Shown: positions 16,468 to 24,367 of the stretch, piece by piece | Numbering within the stretch: the stretch's first letter is position 1 | Layout: each line of letters opens with the position of its first letter | Assembly (NCBI GenBank): GCA_017407755.1 | Contig: JAFQVY010000019.1 | Location: forward strand, 1 to 56,639 | Source of the DNA: Clostridia bacterium | Lineage (GTDB): Bacteria; Bacillota; Clostridia; Oscillospirales; Acutalibacteraceae | Length of the DNA stretch: 56,639 nt | Direction: 5' to 3' | The notes under the pieces: model-generated | The model's database searches: none | The model's input: the letters and a program-made list of their open reading frames with translations, nothing else | Told to the model about the DNA's origin: nothing | Position numbers and translations under genes: made by a program

Positions 16468-17484
16468 TTAGTATGTAAGCTTCTTTGCGGCGTCCTTATA
16501 AATCTTTGCAAAACCTGCAACAGATGTAATTGCGGCACGCTCAAGCTGACGGTCAATAAGCTTGTCGTAATCTGTTACTACGTCGCCTGCAACCACCATT
16601 TCAAGTGCACAGTTCTTGTCCATACCGATAATAAGGTCTGAGTCAATTGCCTGTGTGTGAATAAGATTTGCACCTAAGGGTGTAACCATTTTGCCTGTGC
16701 CGTGGAAAGTCTGACCTGCATTAGCATCCTTAAGCTCATTAGCTTCCAAAAGCTTCTGCATTGCACCTGTGGGAGCTAAAATTGTATTAAGCTCGTAAGG
16801 AGTAAGACCTGCCCAAAGAGACACAAGGTCACTGTAGGTAAGCTTACCGGCTTGTGCAGATACAATACCCTCACAAGGATTATTGTTGCCGTCGCCGTTT
16901 AAAAGCACGTCAACAGCATCCTTAAGCTGAGCACGGGCAATGTAAGCACCAATCTGCTTTAAGGTTACCGTAAAAAGGTCAAGACGCTGAAAACGTAATG
17001 CCTCGTAGGAAGAAACAAGCATTCTGCCGCGTTTCTTAAGCTTTACAAGGTTTTCCTGAGTACTTACCTTGGTTTCGGGGATATATGAGCCCTCGTTTAC
17101 CACGAGAAGGCTCTTGTCCTGTTCAGAAGGAGTGGAAGTGATGCTTCTGTAATCCATACCTGAAATCTTTGTTTTTGCGGCAATAATGCTTGAGAGCACG
17201 TCTGCCTCGGCAATACCCTGACGTACAGCTCTGCTTACATACTCAGGGAAAAGTGCGGCAGAGTCAGTTGTCTGGAAGAATTTTTCAACCTTATCGGAAG
17301 CCGCACCGCTTACCTTAATATCAAAACGCTTAAGCTGACGTGAAAAAGCATCTAAGCCCTCAAGCTCTGTGCCGACGTAATTTACAGAAGGGTCCAGCTC
17401 CTCTAAAACCTCAGTCATACTTTTGCCAAGGTTTGAGTACATACCCTTTTCTAAAGAAATATTTTCATAAAATGCCATATTCAT
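16468..17484 (-). CDS. Major capsid protein (HK97-fold type)
   Basis: 338 residues. Alternating helix and strand segments with VSRAVRQGIAEADVLSSIIA near 83, LKKRGRMLVSSYEALRFQRL near 147, VTLKQIGAYIARAQLKDAVD near 172 and an ITSVAGFAKIYKDA C-terminus. This matches the phage capsid class found downstream of a decoration protein and protease. A second ATG at 17478 is better spaced from the GGAGG (9 versus 3 bp) and may be the real start. It lacks an N-terminal scaffold of its own; the protease gene probably carries that role. Confidence 0.78.
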   Translation of the reverse strand: MNMAFYENISLEKGMYSNLGKSMTEVLEELDPSVNYVGTELEGLDAFSRQLKRFDIKVSGAASDKVEKFFQTTDSAALFPEYVSRAVRQGIAEADVLSSIIAAKTKISGMDYRSITSTPSEQDKSLLVVNEGSYIPETKVSTQENLVKLKKRGRMLVSSYEALRFQRLDLFTVTLKQIGAYIARAQLKDAVDVLLNGDGNNNPCEGIVSAQAGKLTYSDLVSLWAGLTPYELNTILAPTGAMQKLLEANELKDANAGQTFHGTGKMVTPLGANLIHTQAIDSDLIIGMDKNCALEMVVAGDVVTDYDKLIDRQLERAAITSVAGFAKIYKDAAKKLTY

Positions 17485-17496
17485 ATACCTCCAAAA

Positions 17497-17829
17497 TTAA
17501 AGAATAACGCCGATTGAATCGGTATCTGTTGACACTACAAGGCATTCCCTGCCCTGAGCATCAAACTGAACGCTTTTGTCAGAAGCCGCAGAAAAAGTCT
17601 GGTAGCCTACGTTAACTGCACCCTCAACAGGGATTTCGGCATAGCCCTTAATCTGCACTGCCGCATAACCCTCTCGCACGTTTACACAAACGCCAACAAC
17701 CTTGTCGCCCTCAGTACAGGCACCGACGGTGTTGTCGTCAATAAGCTTTACAAGTGTGCCCTTTTCAACAGTAGAGTCTGCTTCAAAGGTCACTGTATTT
17801 TCACAAAATCCGTTAAATCCGATGTTCAT
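17497..17829 (-). CDS. Capsid decoration-like protein
   Basis: 110 residues, nearly all beta, with VTFEADSTVEKGTLVKLIDD and GCTEGDKVVGVCVNVREGYA-type patterns (ACTEGDKVVGVCVNVREG). This recalls DUF2190-like or head-decoration proteins encoded just upstream of the capsid gene. It would stabilise the capsid surface. Assignment rests on pattern and position. Confidence 0.6.
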   Translation of the reverse strand: MNIGFNGFCENTVTFEADSTVEKGTLVKLIDDNTVGACTEGDKVVGVCVNVREGYAAVQIKGYAEIPVEGAVNVGYQTFSAASDKSVQFDAQGRECLVVSTDTDSIGVIL

Positions 17830-17840
17830 AATTACCTCCG

Positions 17841-18818
17841 TTAAATTGTAAATTCATTGTTTTTAGAAGCCTTGCTTCTTTCTTTTTTGCCGCTGTAAAG
17901 CTGAGGCTTTAAAGGGAGCACGCCCTCAGCCTTTTTTGCATAGGCCGAAATAAACTCCTTAAGCTGAGCTGTGTCAAGTGAAGACATAGCCGCCTTTACT
18001 GTGCTTTCTGAAATCATAGGCTCAGTAAGTGCCATAAGTCTTGTAAACTCGGCTTCTAAGCTTAATCTGTATTCTCTGCCGGCCTTGGCATTTTTCTCAA
18101 GCTCCTTGATATAGTCAAAAAGCTTCGCACATTCAGCCTTTGTAAAAGCAACCTCGCTTCTTTTTTCAAGGCTTTTCATTATACCTTCCACAGTTTTTTC
18201 ATTCCTTTTGTCAAGCTTTTTAAAAGACTTTGTAACCCCTGCCTCACGCTGAGCAGGTACCGCCACAAAGCTCCATTCGTAAGCATCATAAGGGCTCATA
18301 AGCTCTGCATAGCAAAGCTTGTCGCCATAGATTTTGCCCTTTGTGTGATTGCAACCAACATCCGAGTAAGCCTTACCGCACACTGAGCAAACGCTCTCAG
18401 AAACGGCACAGCCTACGCTTACCTCTTTTCTTATACCGCTGTCAATAGAAATAATAGTCTCTCTGTTTCCCTCGGTATTGGGAATATAGGCTTTTGCAGT
18501 AAGCCTGAAATAGTCATCCCCCGTCAGGGTTTTCTTACCCTCAACCGCCTCTACCTTACACATAAAAATTCGCGCGGTCTGGTTTTTGCTTTTGCTTTCG
18601 TGGTCAACAATACCTGTTTTACCTACAAAAAGCTTTTCAAGCTCAAACAGAGATTCCACCGTAAAACGCTCAAAGTCCCTGTCAACGTCGTTGTCGCAAA
18701 GGGTAAGAGAAAAAACATAAACCTCATCGGCAGTAAAAGGGCGTCTTGTATATTTGTTTATAAGCTCAAGCTCTTCTGCAGTCGGCTTTGAATTGGAAAT
18801 TTTAGTATCTTCTGTCAA
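17841..18818 (-). CDS. Prohead protease with C-terminal scaffold-like region
   Basis: 325 residues, TTG start overlapping the portal stop (TTGA) with GGAGG upstream. The N-terminal part (VYVFSLTLCDNDVDRDFERF, LFVGKTGIVDHESKSKNQTA) resembles capsid maturation proteases, with a candidate catalytic His in VDHE and an SVGCAV segment near 133. A CSVCGKAYSDVGCNH Cys/His cluster near 140 could bind zinc. From about 200 the chain is charged and helical (MKSLEKRSEVAFTKAECAKL), like an internal scaffold. Serine nucleophile not proven. Confidence 0.62.
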   Translation of the reverse strand: MTEDTKISNSKPTAEELELINKYTRRPFTADEVYVFSLTLCDNDVDRDFERFTVESLFELEKLFVGKTGIVDHESKSKNQTARIFMCKVEAVEGKKTLTGDDYFRLTAKAYIPNTEGNRETIISIDSGIRKEVSVGCAVSESVCSVCGKAYSDVGCNHTKGKIYGDKLCYAELMSPYDAYEWSFVAVPAQREAGVTKSFKKLDKRNEKTVEGIMKSLEKRSEVAFTKAECAKLFDYIKELEKNAKAGREYRLSLEAEFTRLMALTEPMISESTVKAAMSSLDTAQLKEFISAYAKKAEGVLPLKPQLYSGKKERSKASKNNEFTI

Positions 18819-19957
18819 TTTTTCGCCTCCAGTTCTTTTTCAAGGCACATCGCCTCGGCGTTAATCTTTCTCGCATTAGCAAGCTCCACCTCGTCCATAA
18901 GGCTTATGTTGCTCCAGTTAACCTCAAAGGGCGAAAGAATTCCCATAAGCCTTAAATGCATAGAACAAATCCTTTTAATAACAGGTGTCAGAACACTTCT
19001 GAAATATTCAAGCTCGCTTGTTAAAATATCTGCCTGCACGCTGCTCATTCGCTCTGTGCTTGACCAGGAAAGTCCCAGCAAAAAGGGCGGAATCGAGAGT
19101 TTTGACACAATCTGCTCTAAGATGTGCTTAATGGGAATATCGCACTCCAGCTCCTGATTATCAGCACCTATAACCTTAATTCCCACATCACCCACACAAA
19201 CAAAATCGTAAACTCCGCTTTTGTCGCGCATAGCCTTGCTCCATTCAGCAGCTATGGCTTTTGCACGCTCCTGAGGGTTAGCAATGTCCCCCTCAGAAGG
19301 CTTATAGGTAACTGCATAACGGATATTGCCGATACGGTCAAAGTTTTTGCCGATAGAACCTAAAATCTTAAGCAAAATTGAGCTTACAAAAGGCAGTCCT
19401 CTTAAAATGGGCGTACCCTGAAGCGAGCCTGCCTCAGGAGAAAGCAAGGTAACCGAAAGAAGCTGCTGAAAAGGAAGCTCAATATTTTCTCCAACGCTCT
19501 TTTTAAACACCTTAACCTCCAAAGGGGAGTCGCCCTCTTTAAGCTCAATGTCTTCAACGTTTGCATTATAAAGAGCGTAAACGCCTTTAGCGTCGGCATA
19601 GGGTATCATTTCACCTACAGCCTCGCCAAAGGTCAGCAAATCCTCAAGATAAGTCCACACAAAATTTTTAAGTCCAAAAGCTGTTGCGCCCACCTTAACG
19701 TTTTCTGAAAAATCCCTCAACACCTTTTCGCACTCAGGGTCAGCAGAGCTAAGCTCAAACTCGCCCACAAGACGGACAATCTTGTTAATTGCCGCATCTA
19801 TAATGGGCACTGCTTCCCTTAAAGCTCTGTACATTTCTCTTTCGGCAAAGGCAGTCTGCCTGTTTAAAACCGAGAAAGGATGTGCCGTATAGCTGCCGCT
19901 TTGTGCTGTTTGCACCGCGGCATACTGTGCCTTATTTTTCTTAGAAAATAATCTCAC
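18815..19957 (-). CDS. Portal protein
   Basis: 380 residues from a GTG at 19957, chosen because AGGAGG lies 7 bp upstream; the longer frame to 19990 has no site. Typical portal pattern: REAVPIIDAAINKIVRLVGE near 50, WTYLEDLLTFGEAVGEMIP near 97, SKLSIPPFLLGLSWSSTERM near 280 followed by SSVQADILTSELEYFRSVL, and an acidic helical C-terminus. It forms the DNA entry ring where terminase docks. It overlaps the terminase large gene by 17 bp. Confidence 0.85.
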   Translation of the reverse strand: MRLFSKKNKAQYAAVQTAQSGSYTAHPFSVLNRQTAFAEREMYRALREAVPIIDAAINKIVRLVGEFELSSADPECEKVLRDFSENVKVGATAFGLKNFVWTYLEDLLTFGEAVGEMIPYADAKGVYALYNANVEDIELKEGDSPLEVKVFKKSVGENIELPFQQLLSVTLLSPEAGSLQGTPILRGLPFVSSILLKILGSIGKNFDRIGNIRYAVTYKPSEGDIANPQERAKAIAAEWSKAMRDKSGVYDFVCVGDVGIKVIGADNQELECDIPIKHILEQIVSKLSIPPFLLGLSWSSTERMSSVQADILTSELEYFRSVLTPVIKRICSMHLRLMGILSPFEVNWSNISLMDEVELANARKINAEAMCLEKELEAKN

Positions 19958-21212
19958 AGCCTGTCCTCCTGTCAGCGGCAAGTGCAACAAACGAGTCGCC
20001 GCCGCTATTTAAAATAGTTGTGACAAAATATCTTATGTCGTCCATAGCGTGGTCGTTTTCCTTAACGGGTACGTCATCACCGCTTAAAGCCCAGCGGTAA
20101 AGCGAAAACTCCCTTACCGAATTTTCGCAGTTTTTACATATTCTTACCCTGCCTTCTTTAAGTGCTGAGGACACCTGCCTTACTCCGTCAGTAACCGAGT
20201 TTTTGGCAGGAATTACAGAATACTCACCTTTTCTCTTAATAAGCTCAATAAAGCTTGCCGCCGACGGGTCAACTACCACACACTTTACCCGTCTTGCGCC
20301 TATGAGCTTTTTAAGTGCCTCGTAGTGCTCCTCGTCTGTACGCTGAGCACCCTCAAGGCGTGAACTGTAATAATACTCGTCAATTCTATACCACACCCCC
20401 TCCTTTTTGCCCCAAAGCCCGAAGGAAGCAGGATTAACCGTGCCATAGTCACAGCTGACACAGTAATCCTCAAAAGGAGGCTGAGGTTTATCCCAAAAGG
20501 CATCCTCACTTGCCATAAAGGGATAAACTGCACCTTCAAGCTCTACCCATTCGCCTTTAATGAACCGCCTGTAAAAGGTGCCCGTATAAAGACGCTTGTA
20601 CCTCTCAACGGTTTCTTTGCTCAGAGAGGGATTGTCCTTCATAGTAAAATGCAGGTACAAAGCGTTTTTTTGCTCACACTTTTTAATCCACTCCTGATAA
20701 AACCAGTGGGCAGGGTATTCGGGGTTGCAATTGAACCAGAATTTGGAGCCGGAAACCGAGCACCTTGCCAGAGCCTGCTCAACAAATGACCGCGGCATCA
20801 GGGCAACCTCATCAAGCAACACCCCGCTTAGGGTCATACCCTGAATAAGTGAAGCGGAGGCTTCATCCTTACCGCCGAAAAGGTAAAAGCGGTTAACCCT
20901 TGTGCCGTAAGAAATCAGCAAAAGATTTGAGGAAATCTTCTGCTCCACCTCAAAACCCAGACCTTTCAGTACCGATAGTATAGGACTCACAACATTTCGC
21001 CTTGCTGAGCGTATCGTCTTTGAGCATATAGCAAAAGCAGCATCAGAAAATCGGTAAAACGCCCATGCAATAAATGAAATTCCCATCGCAAAGGTTTTGC
21101 CCGACCTGACTGCTCCGTCGCATATAACTGCATCACGACTCTTTTCCTTCGAGTCCTCACACCACCAGCTCATTACCTTGAGCTGTTTTTCTGACAATGC
21201 TTCAATACTCAT
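19941..21212 (-). CDS. Terminase large subunit (PBSX/Terminase_6 type)
   Basis: 423 residues. ATPase half: Walker A VICDGAVRSGKTFAMGISF near residue 30, Walker B SGVLLDEVALMPRSF near 130, and an SKFWFNCNPEYPAHWFYQEW coupling motif near 150. Nuclease half: VSCDYGTVNPASFGLWGKKE near 228, CVVVDPSAASFIELIKRKG near 285 and a DHAMDDIRYF motif near the end, carrying the acidic metal ligands. All key residues look intact, so DNA packaging activity is plausible. ATG overlaps the small subunit stop. Confidence 0.92.
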   Translation of the reverse strand: MSIEALSEKQLKVMSWWCEDSKEKSRDAVICDGAVRSGKTFAMGISFIAWAFYRFSDAAFAICSKTIRSARRNVVSPILSVLKGLGFEVEQKISSNLLLISYGTRVNRFYLFGGKDEASASLIQGMTLSGVLLDEVALMPRSFVEQALARCSVSGSKFWFNCNPEYPAHWFYQEWIKKCEQKNALYLHFTMKDNPSLSKETVERYKRLYTGTFYRRFIKGEWVELEGAVYPFMASEDAFWDKPQPPFEDYCVSCDYGTVNPASFGLWGKKEGVWYRIDEYYYSSRLEGAQRTDEEHYEALKKLIGARRVKCVVVDPSAASFIELIKRKGEYSVIPAKNSVTDGVRQVSSALKEGRVRICKNCENSVREFSLYRWALSGDDVPVKENDHAMDDIRYFVTTILNSGGDSFVALAADRRTGCEIIF

Positions 21213-21694
21213 CTTTTTTCCTGCTCTTTTTCTTCAAGCATTCGTGCACTGTGGCAAATAGCCTCATAAAGCGAAGCCGCCCCGTCTGCCTCAATGCCCT
21301 CGCTGAGTTTTTCAAGAGCCTTCATGCGGTCAAAGAATTTTATCTCCATAGAGCCGTCTTTGGGTCTTTTAATCTCTGACACCGAGTATAGGTCCATTTT
21401 CCTCAGATGTTCGGGGGTAGGATTTTCCATATAAAGCAAGGAAACCGCGTCGGCAATACTGCCAAATGCAAGCCTCTGATATCCCACCGCCGCCATTTTT
21501 GACATAGCTTTTCTCTGCAAAGAGCAAAGCCTGCCAATTTCGTCGGCAATGTCTGCTCTTGATAAAAGCTCGTTTCCAAGCTTTGCAAAATCCCCTGTAA
21601 AACCCGCCTTTTCTGCCGATGCGGCAGAATCAGCAAGGCTTAAATAGAGCCTGCAAAATTCTTTTTCCTTTGATGAAAGACCTTTCTTTTTCAT
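21209..21694 (-). CDS. Terminase small subunit
   Basis: 161 residues from the ATG at 21694 with GGAGGAG upstream; the open frame continues to 21988 but without a start signal. Helical DNA-binding protein of the Terminase_2 kind: GLSSKEKEFCRLYLSLADSA near 5, SAEKAGFTGDFAKLGNELLS, then IADEIGRLCSLQRKAM, and PKDGSMEIKFFDRMKALEKL near 115. First gene of the phage operon; it would choose the DNA that is packaged. Confidence 0.85.
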   Translation of the reverse strand: MKKKGLSSKEKEFCRLYLSLADSAASAEKAGFTGDFAKLGNELLSRADIADEIGRLCSLQRKAMSKMAAVGYQRLAFGSIADAVSLLYMENPTPEHLRKMDLYSVSEIKRPKDGSMEIKFFDRMKALEKLSEGIEADGAASLYEAICHSARMLEEKEQEKR

Positions 21695-21737
21695 CTGACT
21701 CCTCCTTTCTGTTTCACCTATACCCCTAAAAAAAGAA

Positions 21738-21797
21738 AAAATTGCATAAAAACATGCAATTTTCTGTACCTTATCAAAAATTTTTATTTTTTTGCAA
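21738..21797 (-). promoter_or_regulatory. Candidate promoter and leader hairpin of the phage operon
   Basis: Minus strand: TTGCAA (21792-21797), 16 bp, GATAAG (21770-21775) as a weak promoter. Directly downstream AAAATTGCAT pairs with ATGCAATTTT (21738-21763), followed by a T-rich TTTTTCTTT run: an intrinsic-terminator shape between the promoter and the first gene. It would block or attenuate expression of the whole phage cassette. Confidence 0.4.
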
Positions 21798-21854
21798 AAA
21801 AACAAGGGGATTTTTCCTAAATAGCCCTCATATAAATTGCTGAGGTGTTTACAA

Positions 21855-22631
21855 ATGAAAATTTTTTCACTTACCAAAAAAGAAATCTTAGCCGCAATGG
21901 GTGCATTTCTCATTGCAGGTGCGGCACTTTCAGTAGGCGGTGCCACCGTTAACAAAGCAGTCACCGCCGCCTCAACTGTGAGAGACATTCCTATCTACTC
22001 TGTAGAAACAGAAGAAAAAAAGGTGGCAATTTCCTTTGATGCCGCTTGGGGAAACGAGCAGACAAGCGAGCTTCTTGATATACTTGAACAATATAACGTA
22101 AAAGCAACCTTCTTTCTTGTGGGCCAGTGGGTAGACAATTACCCCGACTCGGTAAAGGAAATCGCAGCCAAAGGCCACGATGTAGAAAACCACTCAGACA
22201 CCCACGCCCATTTGCCGGAGCTTTCACTGGAAGGTATGAAAACTGAAATTGTAAACTGCAACGAAAAAATAAGAGCACTTACAGGTAAGTGCCCTACTCT
22301 TTTCCGCCCGCCTTACGGAGACTACAACAACGACGTTGTAGGTACCGTCAAAGACCTTGATATGTACTGTATTCAGTGGGATGTGGACAGTCTTGATTGG
22401 AAAGATTTATCCGCCGCAGACATAACCCAAAGAGTTACAAGCAAACTCCAAAACGGTTCCATAGTCCTTCTTCACAATGGTGCAAAAAACACCCCTGAGG
22501 CCCTGCCTTCAATTATAGAAGGCATAAAAGCTCAGGGGTATGAATTAGTACCGATTTCAGAGCTTGTGCCAAAAGGCACTTACCAAACCGACCACGAAGG
22601 CAGAATGAATATTGTAAGCTCAGAAAACTAA
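21855..22631 (+). CDS. pdaB: Polysaccharide deacetylase, PdaB-like (sporulation)
   Basis: 258 residues from the ATG at 21855 (TGAGGTG upstream). An N-terminal membrane anchor (about 13-33, AAMGAFLIAGAALSVGGAT) precedes a NodB domain: VAISFDAAWGNEQTSELLDI near 57 carries the catalytic Asp, ATFFLVGQWVDNYPDSV follows, VENHSDTHAHLP near 107 carries the metal-binding His pair, then FRPPYGDYNNDV near 150, WDVDSLDWKD near 178 and IVLLHNG near 208. Closest in layout to PdaB of spore formers, which modifies forespore peptidoglycan. Symbol by resemblance. Divergent from the phage cassette. Confidence 0.8.
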   Translation: MKIFSLTKKEILAAMGAFLIAGAALSVGGATVNKAVTAASTVRDIPIYSVETEEKKVAISFDAAWGNEQTSELLDILEQYNVKATFFLVGQWVDNYPDSVKEIAAKGHDVENHSDTHAHLPELSLEGMKTEIVNCNEKIRALTGKCPTLFRPPYGDYNNDVVGTVKDLDMYCIQWDVDSLDWKDLSAADITQRVTSKLQNGSIVLLHNGAKNTPEALPSIIEGIKAQGYELVPISELVPKGTYQTDHEGRMNIVSSEN

Positions 22632-22654
22632 CATAAATTTCCATTCATATATAA

Positions 22655-22876
22655 AACCCAAAAGTCCATAATACTATTGCGGTGAGAAAAGCGAAGGCTT
22701 TAAACCGCATGATATACGGACGGAAAGCGTAAAAGCGGAAGTTTTTTAGGAAGCTTTTGTGTAAGTGTTTAAGTATTTATGTTATAAGTTTCGTTTGATT
22801 TATTTCACGCCTTTATGTTTTCCGTCCTCAGGTTACAAACATAAAAAATCGCAGTGAGCAAACTCACTGCGATTTC
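22655..22876 (+). ncRNA. Probable structured noncoding RNA, class not recognised
   Basis: No gene fits here, yet complementary segments are dense. GCGGT-type stem: TGCGGT (22678-22683)/ACCGCA (22704-22709), capped by AAGC-GAAG-GCTT. Long-range helix: GGACGGAAA (22718-22726)/TTTCCGTCC (22819-22827), extended by GCGT (22727)/ACGC (22807). Alternatives: GTCC (22664)/GGAC (22718), CGTAAAAGC (22728)/GCTTTTGTG (22753), TTTATGTTT (22812)/AAACATAAA (22837). A strong terminator closes it. The promoter is not evident; it may be processed from the pdaB transcript. Strand is inferred, as the terminator works both ways. Confidence 0.5.
22846..22876. terminator. Bidirectional intrinsic terminator
   Basis: 13-bp perfect stem AAATCGCAGTGAG (22846-22858)/CTCACTGCGATTT (22863-22875) with loop CAAA. 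TTTCTTTTT follows on plus and a TTTTTTATG run on minus, serving both the RNA upstream and the lipoprotein gene at 22880. Confidence 0.85.
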
Positions 22877-22879
22877 TTT

Positions 22880-23287
22880 TTAAGCTTTTTCAAAAGTATA
22901 CTTTACGCCGTCCTTGTCGGTCGCAACAAGGTCTTTGCCGTCGATTACAACTGTGTAGGCGTATTCAGCCTTGTCGTTAAACACATAAACCTTAAGATTA
23001 CCTTCGCCGTCGTAGTTGTATGTACAAACGGTAGAAGTTCTTACATCGCCCTGAATTTTAGTCTGATGCAATGTAGTGTTTGCAAAGAACTGCCACTCCA
23101 TATCGGTTGTGGGTGAAACCATCTTCCAAATGCCGATAATATCAGAACCTGAGGGAACGAAGGAATCAAATTCCTCTAAATCCGCATAAATGTTTTCTAC
23201 AGGTTTGTTTTCATCGTTGCAAGCCGAAAGAGCACACACGGAGAACATAAGGCATAAAACAAGTGCTAAGCTAAAAAATCTTTTCAT
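22880..23287 (-). CDS. Small lipoprotein with lipocalin-like/DUF5640-type domain
   Basis: 135 residues from the ATG at 23287 (GAGGTGAC upstream). Signal peptide with lipobox LSAC, acylated Cys at 23. The mature part opens acidic, then GSDIIGIWKMVSPTTDMEW and a run of beta strands (FFANTTLHQTKI, VCTYNYDGEGNLKVYVF, YTVVIDGKDLVATDKDGVKY). This is the pattern of small secreted lipocalin-like proteins annotated DUF5640 in clostridia. Function unknown. It has its own sigma-A promoter. Confidence 0.65.
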   Translation of the reverse strand: MKRFFSLALVLCLMFSVCALSACNDENKPVENIYADLEEFDSFVPSGSDIIGIWKMVSPTTDMEWQFFANTTLHQTKIQGDVRTSTVCTYNYDGEGNLKVYVFNDKAEYAYTVVIDGKDLVATDKDGVKYTFEKA

Positions 23288-23315
23288 AAATGTCACCTCA
23301 AAATATGATAAATAG

Positions 23316-23344
23316 ATTATACAACACAAAATCGCTTAAAGCAA
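23316..23344 (-). promoter_or_regulatory. Promoter of the small lipoprotein
   Basis: Minus strand TTGCTT (23339-23344), 17-bp spacer, TATAAT (23316-23321), just after the stop of the amidohydrolase gene. Confidence 0.65.
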
Positions 23345-23347
23345 GGG

Positions 23348-24142
23348 TTATTTGATTTTTAATATTTTTGCGGCGTTTTCATAAAGGATTTTCTCACGCT
23401 CAGCATCAGTTAGCTTCACCGCCATAAAACGCTCAAGCTCGCCCTTTGTGTCCCACATTGGAAAATCCGTGCCGAAAAGAAGCCTGTCCGAGCCAAAGGT
23501 ATGAATAAGCTCCTCAAACTTTTCAGGCGTTGTAAAACCCGATGTAGAGGAGGTGTCCACCATGCAGTTTTCCTCCCCCAAAAGAAACTCAACACCCTCG
23601 TCATAAACAGACCAACCGCCGAAATGAGCACCTATTACCAAAAGGTTCGGAAACATTCGGCAAATCCTCCTTATTCTTCTGGGGTGAGAATAGTCATAGC
23701 GGTAGTCCCCTGCATGCAAAAGCAAAGGAAGTTTTCCCTGCATATAGTCGTAAGCTTCTAAAAGCCTTTCGTCATCAACGTTAAACTGCTGGGTATCAGG
23801 ATGAAGTTTAATACCCTTAAGCCCCATTGAAATGCACCTGTCGATTTCCTCTATTTTATTATCATAATCCTGATGCAAAGAGCCGAAAGCATAGATACTG
23901 CCCTTGTTTTCCAATGCCATTTTAGCAACATAATCGTTAACGATCTCAACCTGATGAGGGGTTGTAGCCACAGCGTGGATAACACAGGTGTCAATACCTG
24001 CTTCTTTATGAGAGGCTAAAAGCTCATCAAGAGTGCCTGTACGCTCCATAACCTGAAAGTCGTAAAATTCCCCTACGGCGTCCGTCGCCTTTCGGGCAAT
24101 CTTTTCGGGATATATATGATTGTGAAAGTCTATTATTTTCAT
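23348..24142 (-). CDS. Metal-dependent amidohydrolase (ACMSD-like TIM barrel)
   Basis: 264 residues. Metal site HxH in IIDFHNHIYPEKIA at residues 3-16, LKGIKLHPDTQQFNVDD near 128, LLLHAGDYRYDYSHPRRI near 150, IGAHFGGWSVYDEGV near 180 and LLFGTDFPMWD near 232 with the conserved Asp. These are the amidohydrolase_2 ligands. The substrate cannot be told. Followed on the same strand by the lipoprotein, which has its own promoter. AGAGGTGA precedes the ATG. Confidence 0.85.
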   Translation of the reverse strand: MKIIDFHNHIYPEKIARKATDAVGEFYDFQVMERTGTLDELLASHKEAGIDTCVIHAVATTPHQVEIVNDYVAKMALENKGSIYAFGSLHQDYDNKIEEIDRCISMGLKGIKLHPDTQQFNVDDERLLEAYDYMQGKLPLLLHAGDYRYDYSHPRRIRRICRMFPNLLVIGAHFGGWSVYDEGVEFLLGEENCMVDTSSTSGFTTPEKFEELIHTFGSDRLLFGTDFPMWDTKGELERFMAVKLTDAEREKILYENAAKILKIK

Positions 24143-24174
24143 AAGAGTTCACCTCTGTTAACTGCATTTCTATG

Positions 24175-24200
24175 AAAAAAGCACTTGCCGTAGCAAGTGC
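24175..24200 (-). terminator. Terminator of tRNA-Arg
   Basis: GCACTTGC (24181-24188)/GCAAGTGC (24193-24200) with loop CGTA. On the minus strand it is followed by TTTTTTCAT, just past the tRNA 3' end. A T7 run on the other side makes it bidirectional. Confidence 0.8.
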
Positions 24201-24206
24201 TTTTTT

Positions 24207-24283
24207 TGGCGCGCTGCGGGGGACTCGAACCCTCGACCTACTGGTTCGTAGCCAGTTACTCTATCCAACTGAGCTAGCAGCGC
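24207..24283 (-). tRNA. tRNA-Arg(ACG), CCA encoded
   Basis: Minus strand: acceptor GCGCTGC pairs with GCAGCGC, then discriminator G and encoded CCA. Anticodon stem ACTGG/CCAGT with loop CTACGAA gives anticodon ACG (read as ICG, Arg CGN). T arm GAGGGTTCGAGTCCCCC and D arm AGCTCAGTTGGATAGAGT are canonical. Confidence 0.97.
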
Positions 24284-24309
24284 ATAAGCGGTTTTATCGA
24301 CCGCTAAAT

Positions 24310-24338
24310 ATATTAACACATCCATTTTGAAAATGCAA
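24310..24338 (-). promoter_or_regulatory. tRNA-Arg promoter
   Basis: Minus strand TTGCAT (24333-24338), 17-bp spacer, TAATAT (24310-24315), about 27 bp from the tRNA 5' end. Confidence 0.65.
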
Positions 24339-24367
24339 GTGTAAATATGCCTAAATCTTAAAAATAA

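Larger units (their letters stand above)
10776..21694 (-). mobile_element. Compact phage head-plus-baseplate cassette without sheath, tape measure, lysis or integration genes
   Basis: Seventeen minus-strand genes with tiny gaps or overlaps, in the order of a PBSX-like myophage: terminase small and large, portal, protease, decoration protein, capsid, two connectors, a 238-residue tail/neck protein, a 31-residue gene, LysM protein, hub, spike, gp25-like, baseplate J, DUF2313 protein and fibre. All frames look intact. I find no sheath, tape measure, holin, endolysin, integrase, repressor or flanking repeats. Flanks are host genes. It could be a gene-transfer-agent-like element, a domesticated particle or a reduced prophage. 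Confidence 0.75.

Noticed and set aside
21829-21836. CATATAAA as a sporulation sigma -10 for pdaB
   Set aside because: It is only a few bases from the ribosome site and has no matching -35 at the right distance.
22655-22876. T-box, c-di-GMP riboswitch, RNase P or 6S RNA
   Set aside because: The hallmark sequences of these classes were not found by eye, and no plus-strand gene follows for a riboswitch to control.
24181-24338. tRNA-Arg as a phage attachment site
   Set aside because: No repeat of the tRNA end is seen near the phage cassette, which is 2.5 kb away with no integrase.
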